Assembly (NCBI RefSeq): GCF_000507145.1
Contig: NZ_AYTO01000036.1
Span: 124,001-188,000 of the forward strand
Length of the DNA stretch: 64,000 bases
Origin: Bacillus tequilensis KCTC 13622
GTDB lineage: Bacteria; Bacillota; Bacilli; Bacillales; Bacillaceae
Direction: 5' to 3'
Shown: in pieces, positions 44,962 to 54,609 of the stretch
How the letters are laid out: each line of letters starts with the position of its first letter
How positions within the stretch are numbered: the first letter of the stretch is position 1
Made by a program: the position numbers and the translations under genes
Notes under the pieces: model-generated
Seen by the model: the letters and a program-made list of their open reading frames with translations, nothing else
Database searches by the model: none
Told to the model about the DNA's origin: nothing

Positions 44962-47577
44962 TTACCAGCTTTCCCAACGTCCTTCTGGATCAATACTGGC
45001 CAGTCGGACCCATCCATTTTGAACTTTTTGCAGAAATACTGAGTTGTTATTTAATAACCGTTCTACATATTCTCTCGGTGCTTGAATAACAATCAATAAA
45101 CGAAGAGGAGAATGATAAGCCTCGTGATCTGATTTCATGACGGATTGCCAAGGCAGTCCTGTTAACAAGTCACTTGCATTTCCCTGCATAACGCCAAGAC
45201 CCGCAGTAACGGTTTGAGTCGCTTTATTTCCGCTGCCATAATAATGAGGTGCTACTGTTGATGCGTAATACTGTAAATTAATCCATTGGGCCACAGTTCC
45301 AGGTCCTGCAATAATATTTGCCAGGATATCACCGCTTTCGTCCTGCTTCCAATCATAATTATGAAGAAAGGCTCTTCCTTCTAAATCACAATCCTGAGTT
45401 AGTTCACGTTGGCCGATTATAAAAGATGCATTACGAGCCAGTCCCCATTCCGGACGTATCTCACTCCAATCCTCCGCATATCGGTGTGCCTCTCCCTTCG
45501 GATTTTTAAGTTCCGATTGGAAATTGGGCAATTGGGCCAGACGTTCTGCATTTACGTGATGCTTCACTTTCGGCATAACAGCTTCGATGCGTTCAAATGC
45601 TTCTTGTGCAGCTTCAGAAAGCTCTGGTACATAAAGCCAATGTAATTCATCCACCGTTGTATCATGTTCAGCGGCTGCAAACACCGTATCCTCAGGGATT
45701 GCAATTCCTTCAGTTAAAAGAGCTTCTCTTACCTCTGAAAGATTACATAAAGCAGCTAAAACTCTGGCATTGAATCCGCCGGCCGCTCCGCCGCAGGCAC
45801 CACAATCAAGAGCAGCGGCATAAGGATTATTCGTACTTTGACTGCCATGGCCGCAAATCACGACTAATGGAGCGAAGTTCTTTGTTAATCCCATCATTTT
45901 TAATGCTTGGCAAGCATAGTTCACTTTTTCTTCTTCAGTAAAACCTACAGGTATTTCTGCCTCTGTGTCACCATCATAATGAAGTGAAAGTTTTGTATCG
46001 GGTTTACGTACCCAAGCATCACGGAGATGACGAATGAAACGATCCGTTTTTCTTGGCACAAAGGTGCGTGCTGCCATTTGCAGACTAAGCCAAGGCCCGC
46101 TTAGCTCAGGCAGAAGCAAGCTCGCAAGTACATTCTGTTTCATCGTTTTAAATGTATGGCTTACGGAATGAACTGCTTGCTTGCGCTGCTTGTATGTTTG
46201 GAAGACATCTTCATCTGCGAACTCTTTTATTTTATGTTGCGGTTTTTGTATGATCGGCAAGGAGGCGTGACTGTGTTTACTGCCAAGTTCACAAGTTGCA
46301 ATCGGCACCCCAAAGAAACCGGCAATACCAATCGTTTCAAACGGACCTTCTTTTTCTAGCTGACGGCGAAAAGGTTCTGATCGTACATCGATGCAGAATG
46401 CTAATTGAGCTAATGCGGATTTTTTATTGTTTTCACGTTGCTTCGAGATGATCTTCTGACTTAGTCGATCAGTGTATGTTTGTTCCCAAGCCTCTAGCCA
46501 AAGTTTCCGGCGAAGTTTCTCATCAAAGAGATAAGCAAACGATAAATATTCGTTTTGTTCACTGGCCGGCATCTGAGACCATTCCTCCAGTGTAAGGCCC
46601 CCCCAATGAATCCAAGCTGCTAAAAGGGGAGTCATCGGAATCTTTTTCTCAGATCGTACTTTTTCCAAAGGCAAATATGGCTTTGTAAGGGCCAACTCCA
46701 TGGATAGTCGAACCGCTAAATATTCCGTCAGGAGTGCATGTTCATGGCTCGATTGTTGAGAGCGCCAAAGCATCATCCCTGCCCATCCAGGCAAGGAAAG
46801 CAAATGGCCTTCAAGATAAGTCTGGATTTCTGTTTCTGGGATTTCCAGTGCGAATAAAGCTTCTTGTAAAGCCATATGGGCGTCTTCCGGCCAACCTTTT
46901 AATCTTTTACGCTCCTGTTTAGTAAGTGCTGGATCATATTGAATGAGATGCTGCCACGCACGATAGAATCCTTCCTCACGATTGGGCATAGTCCAACCCG
47001 CTTGAGAGTCATCAAGATATAATTTACTCCACTTAATGACATGCTGATCAAGTATATTTGCTACCCTTTCACCATCTTGATTCTCTATATATGAACTTAT
47101 TGGTTGTGCATAAAAACTCTCGATGCGATCAAATCCACTACATCCATTCACCAATTTCTCCAGCTTATGCGATGATAAGAGGCTGGAAGGCAGCGGATCT
47201 AATTTTAATCCAGCACGGCAAAATCGCTCCGCTGCGTCCTGCGGGATAGTAAAGGAATGCGAATCAAGCCAGCGCTGCAGTCCCATTTCCAAAAAATCTT
47301 CATCAATCTCACCTTTATTCTTTGCTGAACGGATCATAGCTGCACTAGGGTATATATCAACATCACGAGTGTTTTTCAACCAACCTGCAACCTGATCAAA
47401 AGGTTGGTTTTCAAGCCCCATCCACGGATTGCGTGCAGCAAATGTAGAAATAGGCCAGAGCGGCGCGATCACTCGGCTGGCGGACTGAATGAAAACGTTA
47501 AGATCATTCCCTTGAAGCTCAATATCTGTATCTTTCTTTTTTACATTTTCTTTCGTTAATACGGATGTCATGCCCAT
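44962..47577 (-). CDS. ybcC: Inorganic-carbon transporter subunit DabA (YbcC, UPF0753)
   Basis: The 871-residue protein matches the DabA family, a distant beta-carbonic-anhydrase-like zinc protein that accumulates bicarbonate together with a NuoL-like DabB. Zinc-site candidates are CIDVRSEP (C-x-D-x-R, about 392) and the HGSQSTNNPYAAALDCGACGG segment (two halves, about 582-602) with the second His and Cys. It is 14 bases below ndhF, the DabB homologue, and translated right after it. Confidence 0.92.
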   Translation of the reverse strand: MGMTSVLTKENVKKKDTDIELQGNDLNVFIQSASRVIAPLWPISTFAARNPWMGLENQPFDQVAGWLKNTRDVDIYPSAAMIRSAKNKGEIDEDFLEMGLQRWLDSHSFTIPQDAAERFCRAGLKLDPLPSSLLSSHKLEKLVNGCSGFDRIESFYAQPISSYIENQDGERVANILDQHVIKWSKLYLDDSQAGWTMPNREEGFYRAWQHLIQYDPALTKQERKRLKGWPEDAHMALQEALFALEIPETEIQTYLEGHLLSLPGWAGMMLWRSQQSSHEHALLTEYLAVRLSMELALTKPYLPLEKVRSEKKIPMTPLLAAWIHWGGLTLEEWSQMPASEQNEYLSFAYLFDEKLRRKLWLEAWEQTYTDRLSQKIISKQRENNKKSALAQLAFCIDVRSEPFRRQLEKEGPFETIGIAGFFGVPIATCELGSKHSHASLPIIQKPQHKIKEFADEDVFQTYKQRKQAVHSVSHTFKTMKQNVLASLLLPELSGPWLSLQMAARTFVPRKTDRFIRHLRDAWVRKPDTKLSLHYDGDTEAEIPVGFTEEEKVNYACQALKMMGLTKNFAPLVVICGHGSQSTNNPYAAALDCGACGGAAGGFNARVLAALCNLSEVREALLTEGIAIPEDTVFAAAEHDTTVDELHWLYVPELSEAAQEAFERIEAVMPKVKHHVNAERLAQLPNFQSELKNPKGEAHRYAEDWSEIRPEWGLARNASFIIGQRELTQDCDLEGRAFLHNYDWKQDESGDILANIIAGPGTVAQWINLQYYASTVAPHYYGSGNKATQTVTAGLGVMQGNASDLLTGLPWQSVMKSDHEAYHSPLRLLIVIQAPREYVERLLNNNSVFLQKVQNGWVRLASIDPEGRWESW

Positions 47578-47591
47578 CTCAGATTAGCTCC

Positions 47592-49109
47592 TTATGATAA
47601 ATATTGTTTAAGGTAGTCTGGGTGATTCTCTACTGTCTTTCGTTTTGCTTCACCTAATCGCAGTAACCAAAGATAGATTACCGCGGAGAAAACGGAAGAA
47701 CGATGACGAGCAACCCACGTACTCAGAACACCGCCAAATAACAATAGACATACAACAATGATGACAGCTGACATTGGAGGGTGAACACTTTGTAAAACGG
47801 TTGTATGCAGCCAATGATAGAAAAGGTTATGAATGATAAAATAGACGAGGGCTGCACCTCCTAAAAATGTTAAGCCAACAATTCGACCCCATTTCCCCTC
47901 TCCAAAAGCTACAAGCTGAGTCCAAGAAACGGACAATGACCACCCTAAGATCAACGCACTAATGAATTGATACCCCTCTCCAGGAGCAGCGAGCCAAAAA
48001 GCAACGCCTATCACAAAGGCTAACGTGCGACCAGCCACAATCCATAAATAGGATGATCTCTCATTAGCCCGCGTCGATCCTTCATAACGCTGTACGACTG
48101 AACCAGCCTGTAAAAATAACGTAGCTTTGAATAAACCATGTAAAATAAGATGAATAATCGCTGCTATATAGGCCCCTAATGCACACTGAATGAGCATAAA
48201 TCCCATTTGCGCAATCGTTGAGCCTACTAACTGGCGTTTATAGTCAACCTGAACTAAACTAATACCAGCTCCAATCAATACAGAGATGCCGGCAAGCAGA
48301 AGTAAAATAATTGATGCGATACCACCATGAAATAGAGGTGAAAATCGAGTGAGTATAATCCCGCCGGCGTTTACTAAACCTGCGTGCATAATCGCAGAAA
48401 CAGGAGTTGGAGCAACAATAGACTCAATCAGCCATCTTTGGAATGGCCATTGAGCAGCAGGTATGACCACTGCTAACACAATCAATAAATGTATTCCTGT
48501 TTGCTCCCAAATCCCCAGTTGAGCTAAATTTTCATTTATTAAAACCAATGATAGCCGCCATTGACCTGTGACTTGAAAAAGCCAAATCATCACGAAAAAC
48601 AAAGAAAACCAGCTTAACAAAAATAACCGGCCAGAAACCTTGGCTGCTTCACCAGCCACATGCCAAGCACTGTTCAACCTGATAAGTAAGGTTAAACCGA
48701 CAAGAGTTGCTCCCCAAAAGATAACCATCAAGCGAAGATCGCCGCTTAACCATGTAATAGAAGCAGCACCTGTAGTGAACGTGAAAAGCGTAAAATATTT
48801 TCGATAAGAACGATCTCCCATTAAGTAACGCACAGAAAAACGCTGAATGACGAATCCAATTGCAAGAACAAAGAAAGTCATTAAACAAGCGATGGAATCT
48901 AAGTGCCAAAGGCCAATATCTGCATTCACATTGCTATTGATAAGCAGCAGGAAGGAAACCAAAAGCGGTAAAACCAAAATACCAATATGAATGCGAACAT
49001 AGCTCAAGGGAACTCGTGGAACCAAAAACAATAATCCACTTATCCCGGAAATCATAAGCATAATAAAAAATAATGTTAATAATGATGACAAACTCAGCGA
49101 AAACAACAT
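47592..49109 (-). CDS. ndhF: NuoL/NdhF-like membrane subunit (DabB)
   Basis: This is a 505-residue polytopic protein of the proton-conducting NuoL/M/N family. It has the Lys/His-bearing helices (PAAQWPFQRWLIESIVAPTPVSA, as two parts, about 219-241; MHAGLVNAGGIILTRFS; LIHLILHGLFKATLFL). Because it is paired with ybcC and no other complex I genes are present, it is best read as DabB, coupling ion flow to bicarbonate accumulation, rather than a respiratory NADH dehydrogenase subunit as the old name suggests. Confidence 0.92.
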   Translation of the reverse strand: MLFSLSLSSLLTLFFIMLMISGISGLLFLVPRVPLSYVRIHIGILVLPLLVSFLLLINSNVNADIGLWHLDSIACLMTFFVLAIGFVIQRFSVRYLMGDRSYRKYFTLFTFTTGAASITWLSGDLRLMVIFWGATLVGLTLLIRLNSAWHVAGEAAKVSGRLFLLSWFSLFFVMIWLFQVTGQWRLSLVLINENLAQLGIWEQTGIHLLIVLAVVIPAAQWPFQRWLIESIVAPTPVSAIMHAGLVNAGGIILTRFSPLFHGGIASIILLLLAGISVLIGAGISLVQVDYKRQLVGSTIAQMGFMLIQCALGAYIAAIIHLILHGLFKATLFLQAGSVVQRYEGSTRANERSSYLWIVAGRTLAFVIGVAFWLAAPGEGYQFISALILGWSLSVSWTQLVAFGEGKWGRIVGLTFLGGAALVYFIIHNLFYHWLHTTVLQSVHPPMSAVIIVVCLLLFGGVLSTWVARHRSSVFSAVIYLWLLRLGEAKRKTVENHPDYLKQYLS

Positions 49110-49181
49110 TTCAAATTCTCCCTTAGGTAAAATTCTCTTCTGTAATTTTATTTATCTCTTTGAATCGTTACGTATTTTTCC

Positions 49182-49252
49182 AAATAAAAAAGCCGACAAC
49201 ATCAAAACTCAATGATGATCTTAGTCATTGAGTCTTGAAAATTGTCGGCTTC
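49182..49252 (-). terminator. Large nested hairpin upstream of ndhF
   Basis: The minus strand reads GCCGACAA ... TTGTCGGC enclosing a second stem CAAGACTCAATGA / TCATTGAGTTTTG, then TTTTTTATTT. It has terminator form and ends about 75 bases before ndhF. It is either the end of a lost upstream gene or an attenuator in the ndhF leader. Confidence 0.65.
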
Positions 49253-49841
49253 ACTTCAACTAACTTCAGCGAAGTTTTTTAAAGTGCTACCTTATGATTG
49301 GTCATTTTACTATATACAATATTTTAAGTTCCGTCTTAAGGAATGGAATATCGTCAATTTAGTGCCTTGATTTATAAAATAAATCGACTTATGTTCCTTT
49401 TCGTTTTTAATTAGGATACTTTTTCATCCTATCAAGATTTAAAATTAAATATTAAAAGAATGCTAAAGTCCTAATTTTATGAGCAAAAATAAACATCTGC
49501 TCCGATTATTGAGTTAAGTATAAGATATGCTAAATTTTAAACATTGTCAAGATGTTGGAATACGGAGAATGAAGTATCAAATCCTTCTTTCCCTTTAAAT
49601 ATACATCCTGAATCTTTAACCAAGGCCTATGATATCTACCATTCTAATTTTTTTGTAGAAATACAAGAAAAACTTTATAATCATTTTCTATTTTCTTGTT
49701 TAATAAATAACCGAGTTCAATTAGCAACTATAAATGAATACTGGTTCCTACTTTCCTTGAAAATACCTTCTTTATATTTTCTTATTCTTATGGCAATCTT
49801 AAATATCTGTAAAACTAAACATAGCCATCTTTGAAACAAAA
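49253..49841. other. Poorly coding stretch between ndhF and the PAP2 segment
   Basis: About 590 bases of AT-rich DNA. A terminator-like AACTTC / GAAGTT plus T6 lies at about 49262-49281 (plus). A 96-codon plus-strand frame (49544-49834, TTG start, no ribosome site) ends in a hydrophobic segment, but I cannot support it as a gene. In 168 this interval holds alkA/adaAB as I remember it; none of them is present here. Confidence 0.5.
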
Positions 49842-49877
49842 AACCCCTTTGGCTAAAACTGTAGCTTTGAAATAAAG
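49842..49877 (+). repeat. Left copy of 36-bp inverted repeat around the PAP2 gene
   Basis: AACCCCTTTGG, 11 variable bases, GCTTTGAAATAAAG. Both conserved blocks recur inverted and without mismatch at 50970-51005. Confidence 0.75.
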
Positions 49878-50055
49878 GATGATCAAAAATAACACATGAA
49901 CCTTCAGTTTACGGCAAATTTAAAGAATCCATTTAGAAAAAAAGATAGACCAAAATGGATTCTACAGTTTTGAATACAGATGGAATCTTTATAAAAGAGT
50001 TTGATCATTTTAGGTTACGATTTTTTGAACATTAGCACCCAATTGTTGAATAAAT

Positions 50056-50679
50056 CTAAAAATTTTTTGACTTGTTTTCCTTTCTTTTGAAGCGATAAAG
50101 AAGCATGTTTTCACATTTTTCATAAATTTTTATGGTAGTTTGAATAACTTTTAGTTTAGGGAATGTTAAATATATAAAAGTTGAAACTGCTAGGCTTATT
50201 AATACTCCTGCTAAAACATCAAAAGGATAATGAACCCCAACCCATATACGGGAGACTCCCACAAGAACAGCTAACAATACCCATAAGATTGACCAGCCTC
50301 TTTTAAAGAGCCAGAATGAAATACAATATGAGAAGAATAAAATTGTATGGTCACTTGGAAAAGAATTGTCTTTTTCTTTATGTATCAGTTTATTAACCTC
50401 TCCCAATTCAACAAAAGGTTGATAATTCGAGTGAAATGCCCCTGCAACCTTCCCTATCGTAAAAGCACAAATGAAAGCGATAGATGCACAAAGAATCATA
50501 ATTCTATTATCCGTATCTCTTGTAAACCAAATAAAAAGAACACTTAGTGCAAGTAAAAAAACCATATATTCAGCAATAAAACTAAATACAGGATTCAAAA
50601 AGGGATGTTCTTTTCCTAAGTCATTAACTAGTCTAAACAGTGATATATTAACTTCTGAAATATCCAAACCCAACACCAT
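50056..50679 (-). CDS. PAP2-family phosphatase (BcrC-like undecaprenyl pyrophosphate phosphatase)
   Basis: This is a membrane phosphatase of about 207 residues with the PAP2 motifs: the Lys motif region GKVAGAFHSNYQP, PSDHT (central His) and SRIWVGVHYPFDVLAG. Its length, five to six spans and sequence style fit BcrC-type enzymes that recycle the lipid carrier and can confer bacitracin resistance. I use ATG 50679; the frame opens 16 codons earlier without a ribosome site. It sits inside a pair of inverted repeats, next to glmS. Confidence 0.8.
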   Translation of the reverse strand: MVLGLDISEVNISLFRLVNDLGKEHPFLNPVFSFIAEYMVFLLALSVLFIWFTRDTDNRIMILCASIAFICAFTIGKVAGAFHSNYQPFVELGEVNKLIHKEKDNSFPSDHTILFFSYCISFWLFKRGWSILWVLLAVLVGVSRIWVGVHYPFDVLAGVLISLAVSTFIYLTFPKLKVIQTTIKIYEKCENMLLYRFKRKENKSKNF

Positions 50680-50901
50680 CCAATCTCTTTTTAGAACATA
50701 GTAAAAGAAAATTAGATGACCTGCCATCGAATCAAATTACATTATTTGAGATTAAAGTTACATTTTTGTAAGATTGGTGTCACATCATTTATGTAAAAAG
50801 GGGACCCAAAATCAATTGGAATCCCCTTATAATATTTAGTTACCTGCCTCTTTAGTTAAAATAGAAAAATACCCTTAGACAAAAATTATCTAAGGGAAAA
50901 A

Positions 50902-50982
50902 GCATCGCAACATTTTTAAAACGTCGTGACTTTATTTTAAACATCACATCTTTTTTACAAAAATCGTGACTTTATTTCAAAG
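50902..50982 (-). repeat. Two tandem 40-bp imperfect repeats below glmS
   Basis: Units begin GCATCGCAACATTTTTAAAA and ACATCACATCTTTTTTACAA, both ending CGTGACTTTATTT. The period is 40 bases, from TCGTGAC at 50924 and 50964. Each unit can fold into a weak stem (TCRYGA ends). Confidence 0.65.
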
Positions 50983-51005
50983 CAACAAAAACAACCAAAG
51001 GGGTT
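50970..51005 (-). repeat. Right copy of 36-bp inverted repeat
   Basis: On the minus strand: AACCCCTTTGG, 11 variable bases, GCTTTGAAATAAAG, beginning 8 bases below the glmS stop codon. Confidence 0.75.
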
Positions 51006-51012
51006 AAACACT

Positions 51013-52815
51013 TTATTCCACAGTAACACTCTTCGCGAGGTTACGTGGTTTATCAACATCACAGCCGCGATGAAGCGCAGCATAGTAAGCGATCAGCTGC
51101 AATGGAACAACAGACACCAACGGAGCAAGCGCTGGGTTTACTTCCGGCAGTACGAATCTGTCATCCGCATCGTCCAGGCCTTTCAGTGAGATGATGCATG
51201 TGTTTGCTCCGCGAGCGGCAACTTCCTTGACGTTTCCGCGGATGCTTAGGTTTACGTGCTCTTGCGTTGCCAGCGCAAATACTGGTGTTCCTTGTTCGAT
51301 CAAGGCAATTGTACCGTGCTTCAGCTCTCCGCCGGCAAAACCTTCTGCCTGGATGTAAGAAATCTCTTTCAGCTTCAGTGCGCCTTCGACACATACAAAG
51401 TAGTCAAGGCCGCGTCCGATGAAGAAAGCGTTTCTGGATACAGTCAGGTATTCACGGGCGATCATTTCCATTTCGTCTTTCTGGTCGCAAAGGGCTTCCA
51501 TTGCGTTTGCAGCGATACCAAGCTCTTTGACGAGGTCGAATCCGATATCAATACCGTTTTTGTCAGCGGCTACAGATGCAAGAACCGCAAGAACTGCGAT
51601 TTGGGCAGTGTATGCTTTCGTTGACGCAACAGCGATTTCAGGGCCTGCATGAAGCAGCAATGTGTAGTCAGCTTCACGAGAAAGCGTTGATCCCGGTACG
51701 TTTGTGATTGTCAGCGCCTTGAGTCCGAGCGCTTTGACTTGAACAAGAACCGCGCGGCTGTCCGCTGTTTCCCCGCTTTGAGAAAGGAAAATGAAGAGCG
51801 GTTTCTTAGACAGAAGCGGCATGTTGTAAGAGAATTCACTCGCTACATGCACTTCAACCGGCACGTTTGCCCACATTTCAATATATTGTTTACCGACAAG
51901 CCCTGCATGGTAGCTTGTTCCGCAGCCGATGATATAGATGCGGTCTGCTTCGGCTACAGCAGAAGCGATATCTCCAGGCACGGACAGCTTGCCGTTTTCA
52001 TCTTGATACGTTTGGATGATTTTGCGCATAACAACAGGCTGCTCATCCGTTTCTTTCAACATGTAGTGAGGGTACGTGCCTTTCTCGATATCACTGGCAT
52101 CAAGCTCAGCAATATAAGACGCACGTGTAATCACGTCACCATCAAGGTTTTTGATGACAACTTGGTCGTCAGTGACGATAACCATTTCTTTATCCATCAG
52201 CTCTACGTATTCGTTTGTTACTTGAAGCATCGCCATCGCATCAGATGCTACGACGTTGAATGTGTCTCCAAGACCGACTAATAGAGGGCTTTTGTTCTTC
52301 GCAACAAAAATCGTTTCTCTGTTGTCGTTGTCGAATAAAGCAATTGCATAAGAGCCTTTTAACAGTGTAAGTGTTTTGCGGAACGCTTCTTCTGTCTCAA
52401 GTCCTCCGTTTACAAATTGCTCGATTACTTGAACGACTACTTCTGTATCGGTGTCACTTTTTAGCTCTACATCTTGTAAATACTCTTGTTTCAGCTGAAC
52501 ATAGTTCTCGATCACGCCGTTATGAACAAGTGTAAAGCGGCCGAGTGCGCTTTGATGCGGGTGAGCGTTCAGATAGCTTGGTTCGCCGTGTGTTGCCCAG
52601 CGAGTATGGCCAATTCCGGCTTTCGCTTCTACATTGGCATCCACAACTTCACGAAGATCCGCAATGCGTCCTTTTTCTTTGAACACATGGACTCCCTGTT
52701 CGTTGGCAACAGCGATACCAGCAGAGTCATATCCGCGGTATTCAAGCTTTTCTAACCCTTTCAACAAAATTTCCTTCGCATCAAGCTGACCGATATAACC
52801 TACGATTCCACACAT
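51013..52815 (-). CDS. glmS: Glucosamine-6-phosphate synthase
   Basis: GlmS makes glucosamine-6-phosphate from fructose-6-phosphate and glutamine, the first step to UDP-GlcNAc. The 600-residue enzyme has the N-terminal Ntn glutaminase domain (Cys2 in [21 protein letters not shown]) and two SIS domains ([32 protein letters not shown]) with the C-terminal tail [19 protein letters not shown] precedes the ATG. Expression is controlled by the upstream ribozyme. Confidence 0.98.
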   Translation of the reverse strand: MCGIVGYIGQLDAKEILLKGLEKLEYRGYDSAGIAVANEQGVHVFKEKGRIADLREVVDANVEAKAGIGHTRWATHGEPSYLNAHPHQSALGRFTLVHNGVIENYVQLKQEYLQDVELKSDTDTEVVVQVIEQFVNGGLETEEAFRKTLTLLKGSYAIALFDNDNRETIFVAKNKSPLLVGLGDTFNVVASDAMAMLQVTNEYVELMDKEMVIVTDDQVVIKNLDGDVITRASYIAELDASDIEKGTYPHYMLKETDEQPVVMRKIIQTYQDENGKLSVPGDIASAVAEADRIYIIGCGTSYHAGLVGKQYIEMWANVPVEVHVASEFSYNMPLLSKKPLFIFLSQSGETADSRAVLVQVKALGLKALTITNVPGSTLSREADYTLLLHAGPEIAVASTKAYTAQIAVLAVLASVAADKNGIDIGFDLVKELGIAANAMEALCDQKDEMEMIAREYLTVSRNAFFIGRGLDYFVCVEGALKLKEISYIQAEGFAGGELKHGTIALIEQGTPVFALATQEHVNLSIRGNVKEVAARGANTCIISLKGLDDADDRFVLPEVNPALAPLVSVVPLQLIAYYAALHRGCDVDKPRNLAKSVTVE

Positions 52816-52897
52816 ATTTTCTTCCTCCTAAGATTGCAAAAGGAGACGAAGAAAGTCAAATTTCAAGGGGACTTTCAATCGTCCCCTCCTACATGTT

Positions 52898-53062
52898 TTT
52901 GGAAGATCATGTGATTTCTCTTTGTGCAAGGAGTCACCCCCTTGGTTTGAAGAAATCCTTACGGCTGTGATCTGCACACTCAGCCGGGAGGCATCCGCCG
53001 AAAATTCGATAACCTCCATCCTCGTCAACTAAGCCTTTTTCCGGGCGCTTAGTTCGGGCGCT
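52898..53062 (-). ncRNA. glmS ribozyme-riboswitch
   Basis: The minus strand from 53062 reads A|GCGCCCGAACTAAGCGCCC, the P1/cleavage region with cleavage after A(-1). It is followed by the conserved core (GACGAGGATGGAGGTTATCG, GGCGGATGCCTCCC) and the P4 domain ending near GATCTTCC. With glucosamine-6-phosphate it self-cleaves and the glmS mRNA is degraded. A further GGGGAC / GTCCCC hairpin (52865-52885) stands between ribozyme and start codon. Confidence 0.95.
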
Positions 53063-53128
53063 ATTATTATAGGTAAAGCAATAATCCCGTCTTTTCTTCC
53101 TCAGAGAAATGAGAACAAGACAAGCTTG

Positions 53129-53157
53129 ATTTTACAGCATGTGCCATGAACGGTCAA
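53129..53157 (-). promoter_or_regulatory. glmS promoter
   Basis: TTGACC (53152-53157), 17 bases, TAAAAT (53129-53134) on the minus strand, about 60 bases above the ribozyme cleavage site. Confidence 0.75.
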
Positions 53158-53244
53158 TTGTTTTTTAAACAACTTTGCCGCATGTTTCACAATTATCATA
53201 TGTAAGTCCCGCTTGTCTCGTTCGCTCTCTGATGATAGACTTCG

Positions 53245-54591
53245 TTACTCTAATCCCATTTCTGACCGGACGACTTCAACAATGCGATTGACATATTCAT
53301 CGCACAGCTCTTTCGTCTTCGCTTCAGCCATTACACGGACGAGCGGTTCAGTGCCTGAAGGACGCACCAAAATCCGTCCGTCGCCGTTCATTTCTTTTTC
53401 AACTTCAGAAATAACAGCTTTTACTTTTTCGTTTTCTTCGACTTTATATTTATCAGTTACTCTCACATTGACCAGCAGTTGCGGGAACTTTTGCATTTCA
53501 GCCGCAAGCTCTGACAGCGGCTTGCCTGTCGCTTTCAATGTGTTCATCAGCATGATAGCGGACAATAATCCGTCGCCTGTTGTGTTGTAATCAAGGAAAA
53601 TAAGATGTCCTGACTGTTCTCCGCCGACATTGTAGCTGTCTTTTTTCATCGCTTCCACTACGTAGCGGTCACCGACAGCTGTCTGTACGCTTTTGATGCC
53701 TTCTTTTTCGAGCGCTTTATAGAAGCCGAGGTTGCTCATCACAGTGGAAACCACTGTATCATCCTTTAAACGGCCCTCAGTTTTCAGGTGTTTTGAGCAT
53801 ATGTACATGATTTGGTCGCCGTCAACGATATTTCCTTTTTCATCGACAGCAATCAAGCGGTCGCCGTCACCGTCGAACGCAAGCCCGAGATCAGCGTTTT
53901 TCTCTTTGACAAATGCGCTGAGCGCTTCCGGATGAGTCGATCCGACGCCGTCATTAATGTTTAATCCATTCGGGGAAGTCCCCATTGTTGATACATCTGC
54001 ATCTAAATCAGCAAACAGGTGTGTCGCCAAGGACGATGTTGCGCCATGCGCACAATCCAGCGCCACATGAATGCCTGTAAAGTCTTCATCAGCAGTCTGC
54101 TTTAAGAATTGCAGATACTTTTGTCCGCCTTCAAAATAGTCATTTACAAGTCCGAGGTCGGCTCCGACCGGTCTTGGCAGTTTATCCTCCGGTTCGTCCA
54201 TCAGGCGCTCAATTTCAGCCTCCTGTTCGTCAGAAAGCTTAAATCCGTCACCCCCGAAGAACTTGATCCCGTTATCCTGTACTGGGTTATGAGAAGCGGA
54301 AATCATGACGCCTGCCTCTGCGTCCATCGCTTTTGTTAAATAGGATACACCAGGTGTAGAAATGACACCCAGACGCATGACTTCTGCGCCAATGGATAAA
54401 AGTCCGGCGACAAGGGCTCCCTCCAGCATATGGCCGGAGATCCGTGTATCGCGGCCTATCAGCACTTTTGGACGTTGTTTGTCTTTTGTCAGCACATACC
54501 CGCCGAAACGCCCGACTTTAAAGGCCAGCTCAGGTGTAAGCTCACTATTGGCGACACCTCTTACACCGTCTGTTCCAAAATACTTGCCCAT
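53245..54591 (-). CDS. glmM: Phosphoglucosamine mutase
   Basis: GlmM converts glucosamine-6-phosphate to glucosamine-1-phosphate. The 448-residue enzyme has the phosphoserine loop [12 protein letters not shown] (Ser about 100), the Mg loop DGDGDR (about 241), the sugar loop GGEQSGH (about 325) and the phosphate-binding [12 protein letters not shown] (about 413). It is the third gene of the cdaA-cdaR-glmM operon; GlmM is known to bind and inhibit CdaA. Confidence 0.97.
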   Translation of the reverse strand: MGKYFGTDGVRGVANSELTPELAFKVGRFGGYVLTKDKQRPKVLIGRDTRISGHMLEGALVAGLLSIGAEVMRLGVISTPGVSYLTKAMDAEAGVMISASHNPVQDNGIKFFGGDGFKLSDEQEAEIERLMDEPEDKLPRPVGADLGLVNDYFEGGQKYLQFLKQTADEDFTGIHVALDCAHGATSSLATHLFADLDADVSTMGTSPNGLNINDGVGSTHPEALSAFVKEKNADLGLAFDGDGDRLIAVDEKGNIVDGDQIMYICSKHLKTEGRLKDDTVVSTVMSNLGFYKALEKEGIKSVQTAVGDRYVVEAMKKDSYNVGGEQSGHLIFLDYNTTGDGLLSAIMLMNTLKATGKPLSELAAEMQKFPQLLVNVRVTDKYKVEENEKVKAVISEVEKEMNGDGRILVRPSGTEPLVRVMAEAKTKELCDEYVNRIVEVVRSEMGLE

Positions 54592-54609
54592 TTTATAATC
54601 GCTCCTTTT

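Noticed and set aside
49544-49834. 96-codon plus-strand frame with a hydrophobic end
   Set aside because: TTG start without a ribosome site, in a low-complexity AT-rich stretch. Listed only as part of the intergenic description.
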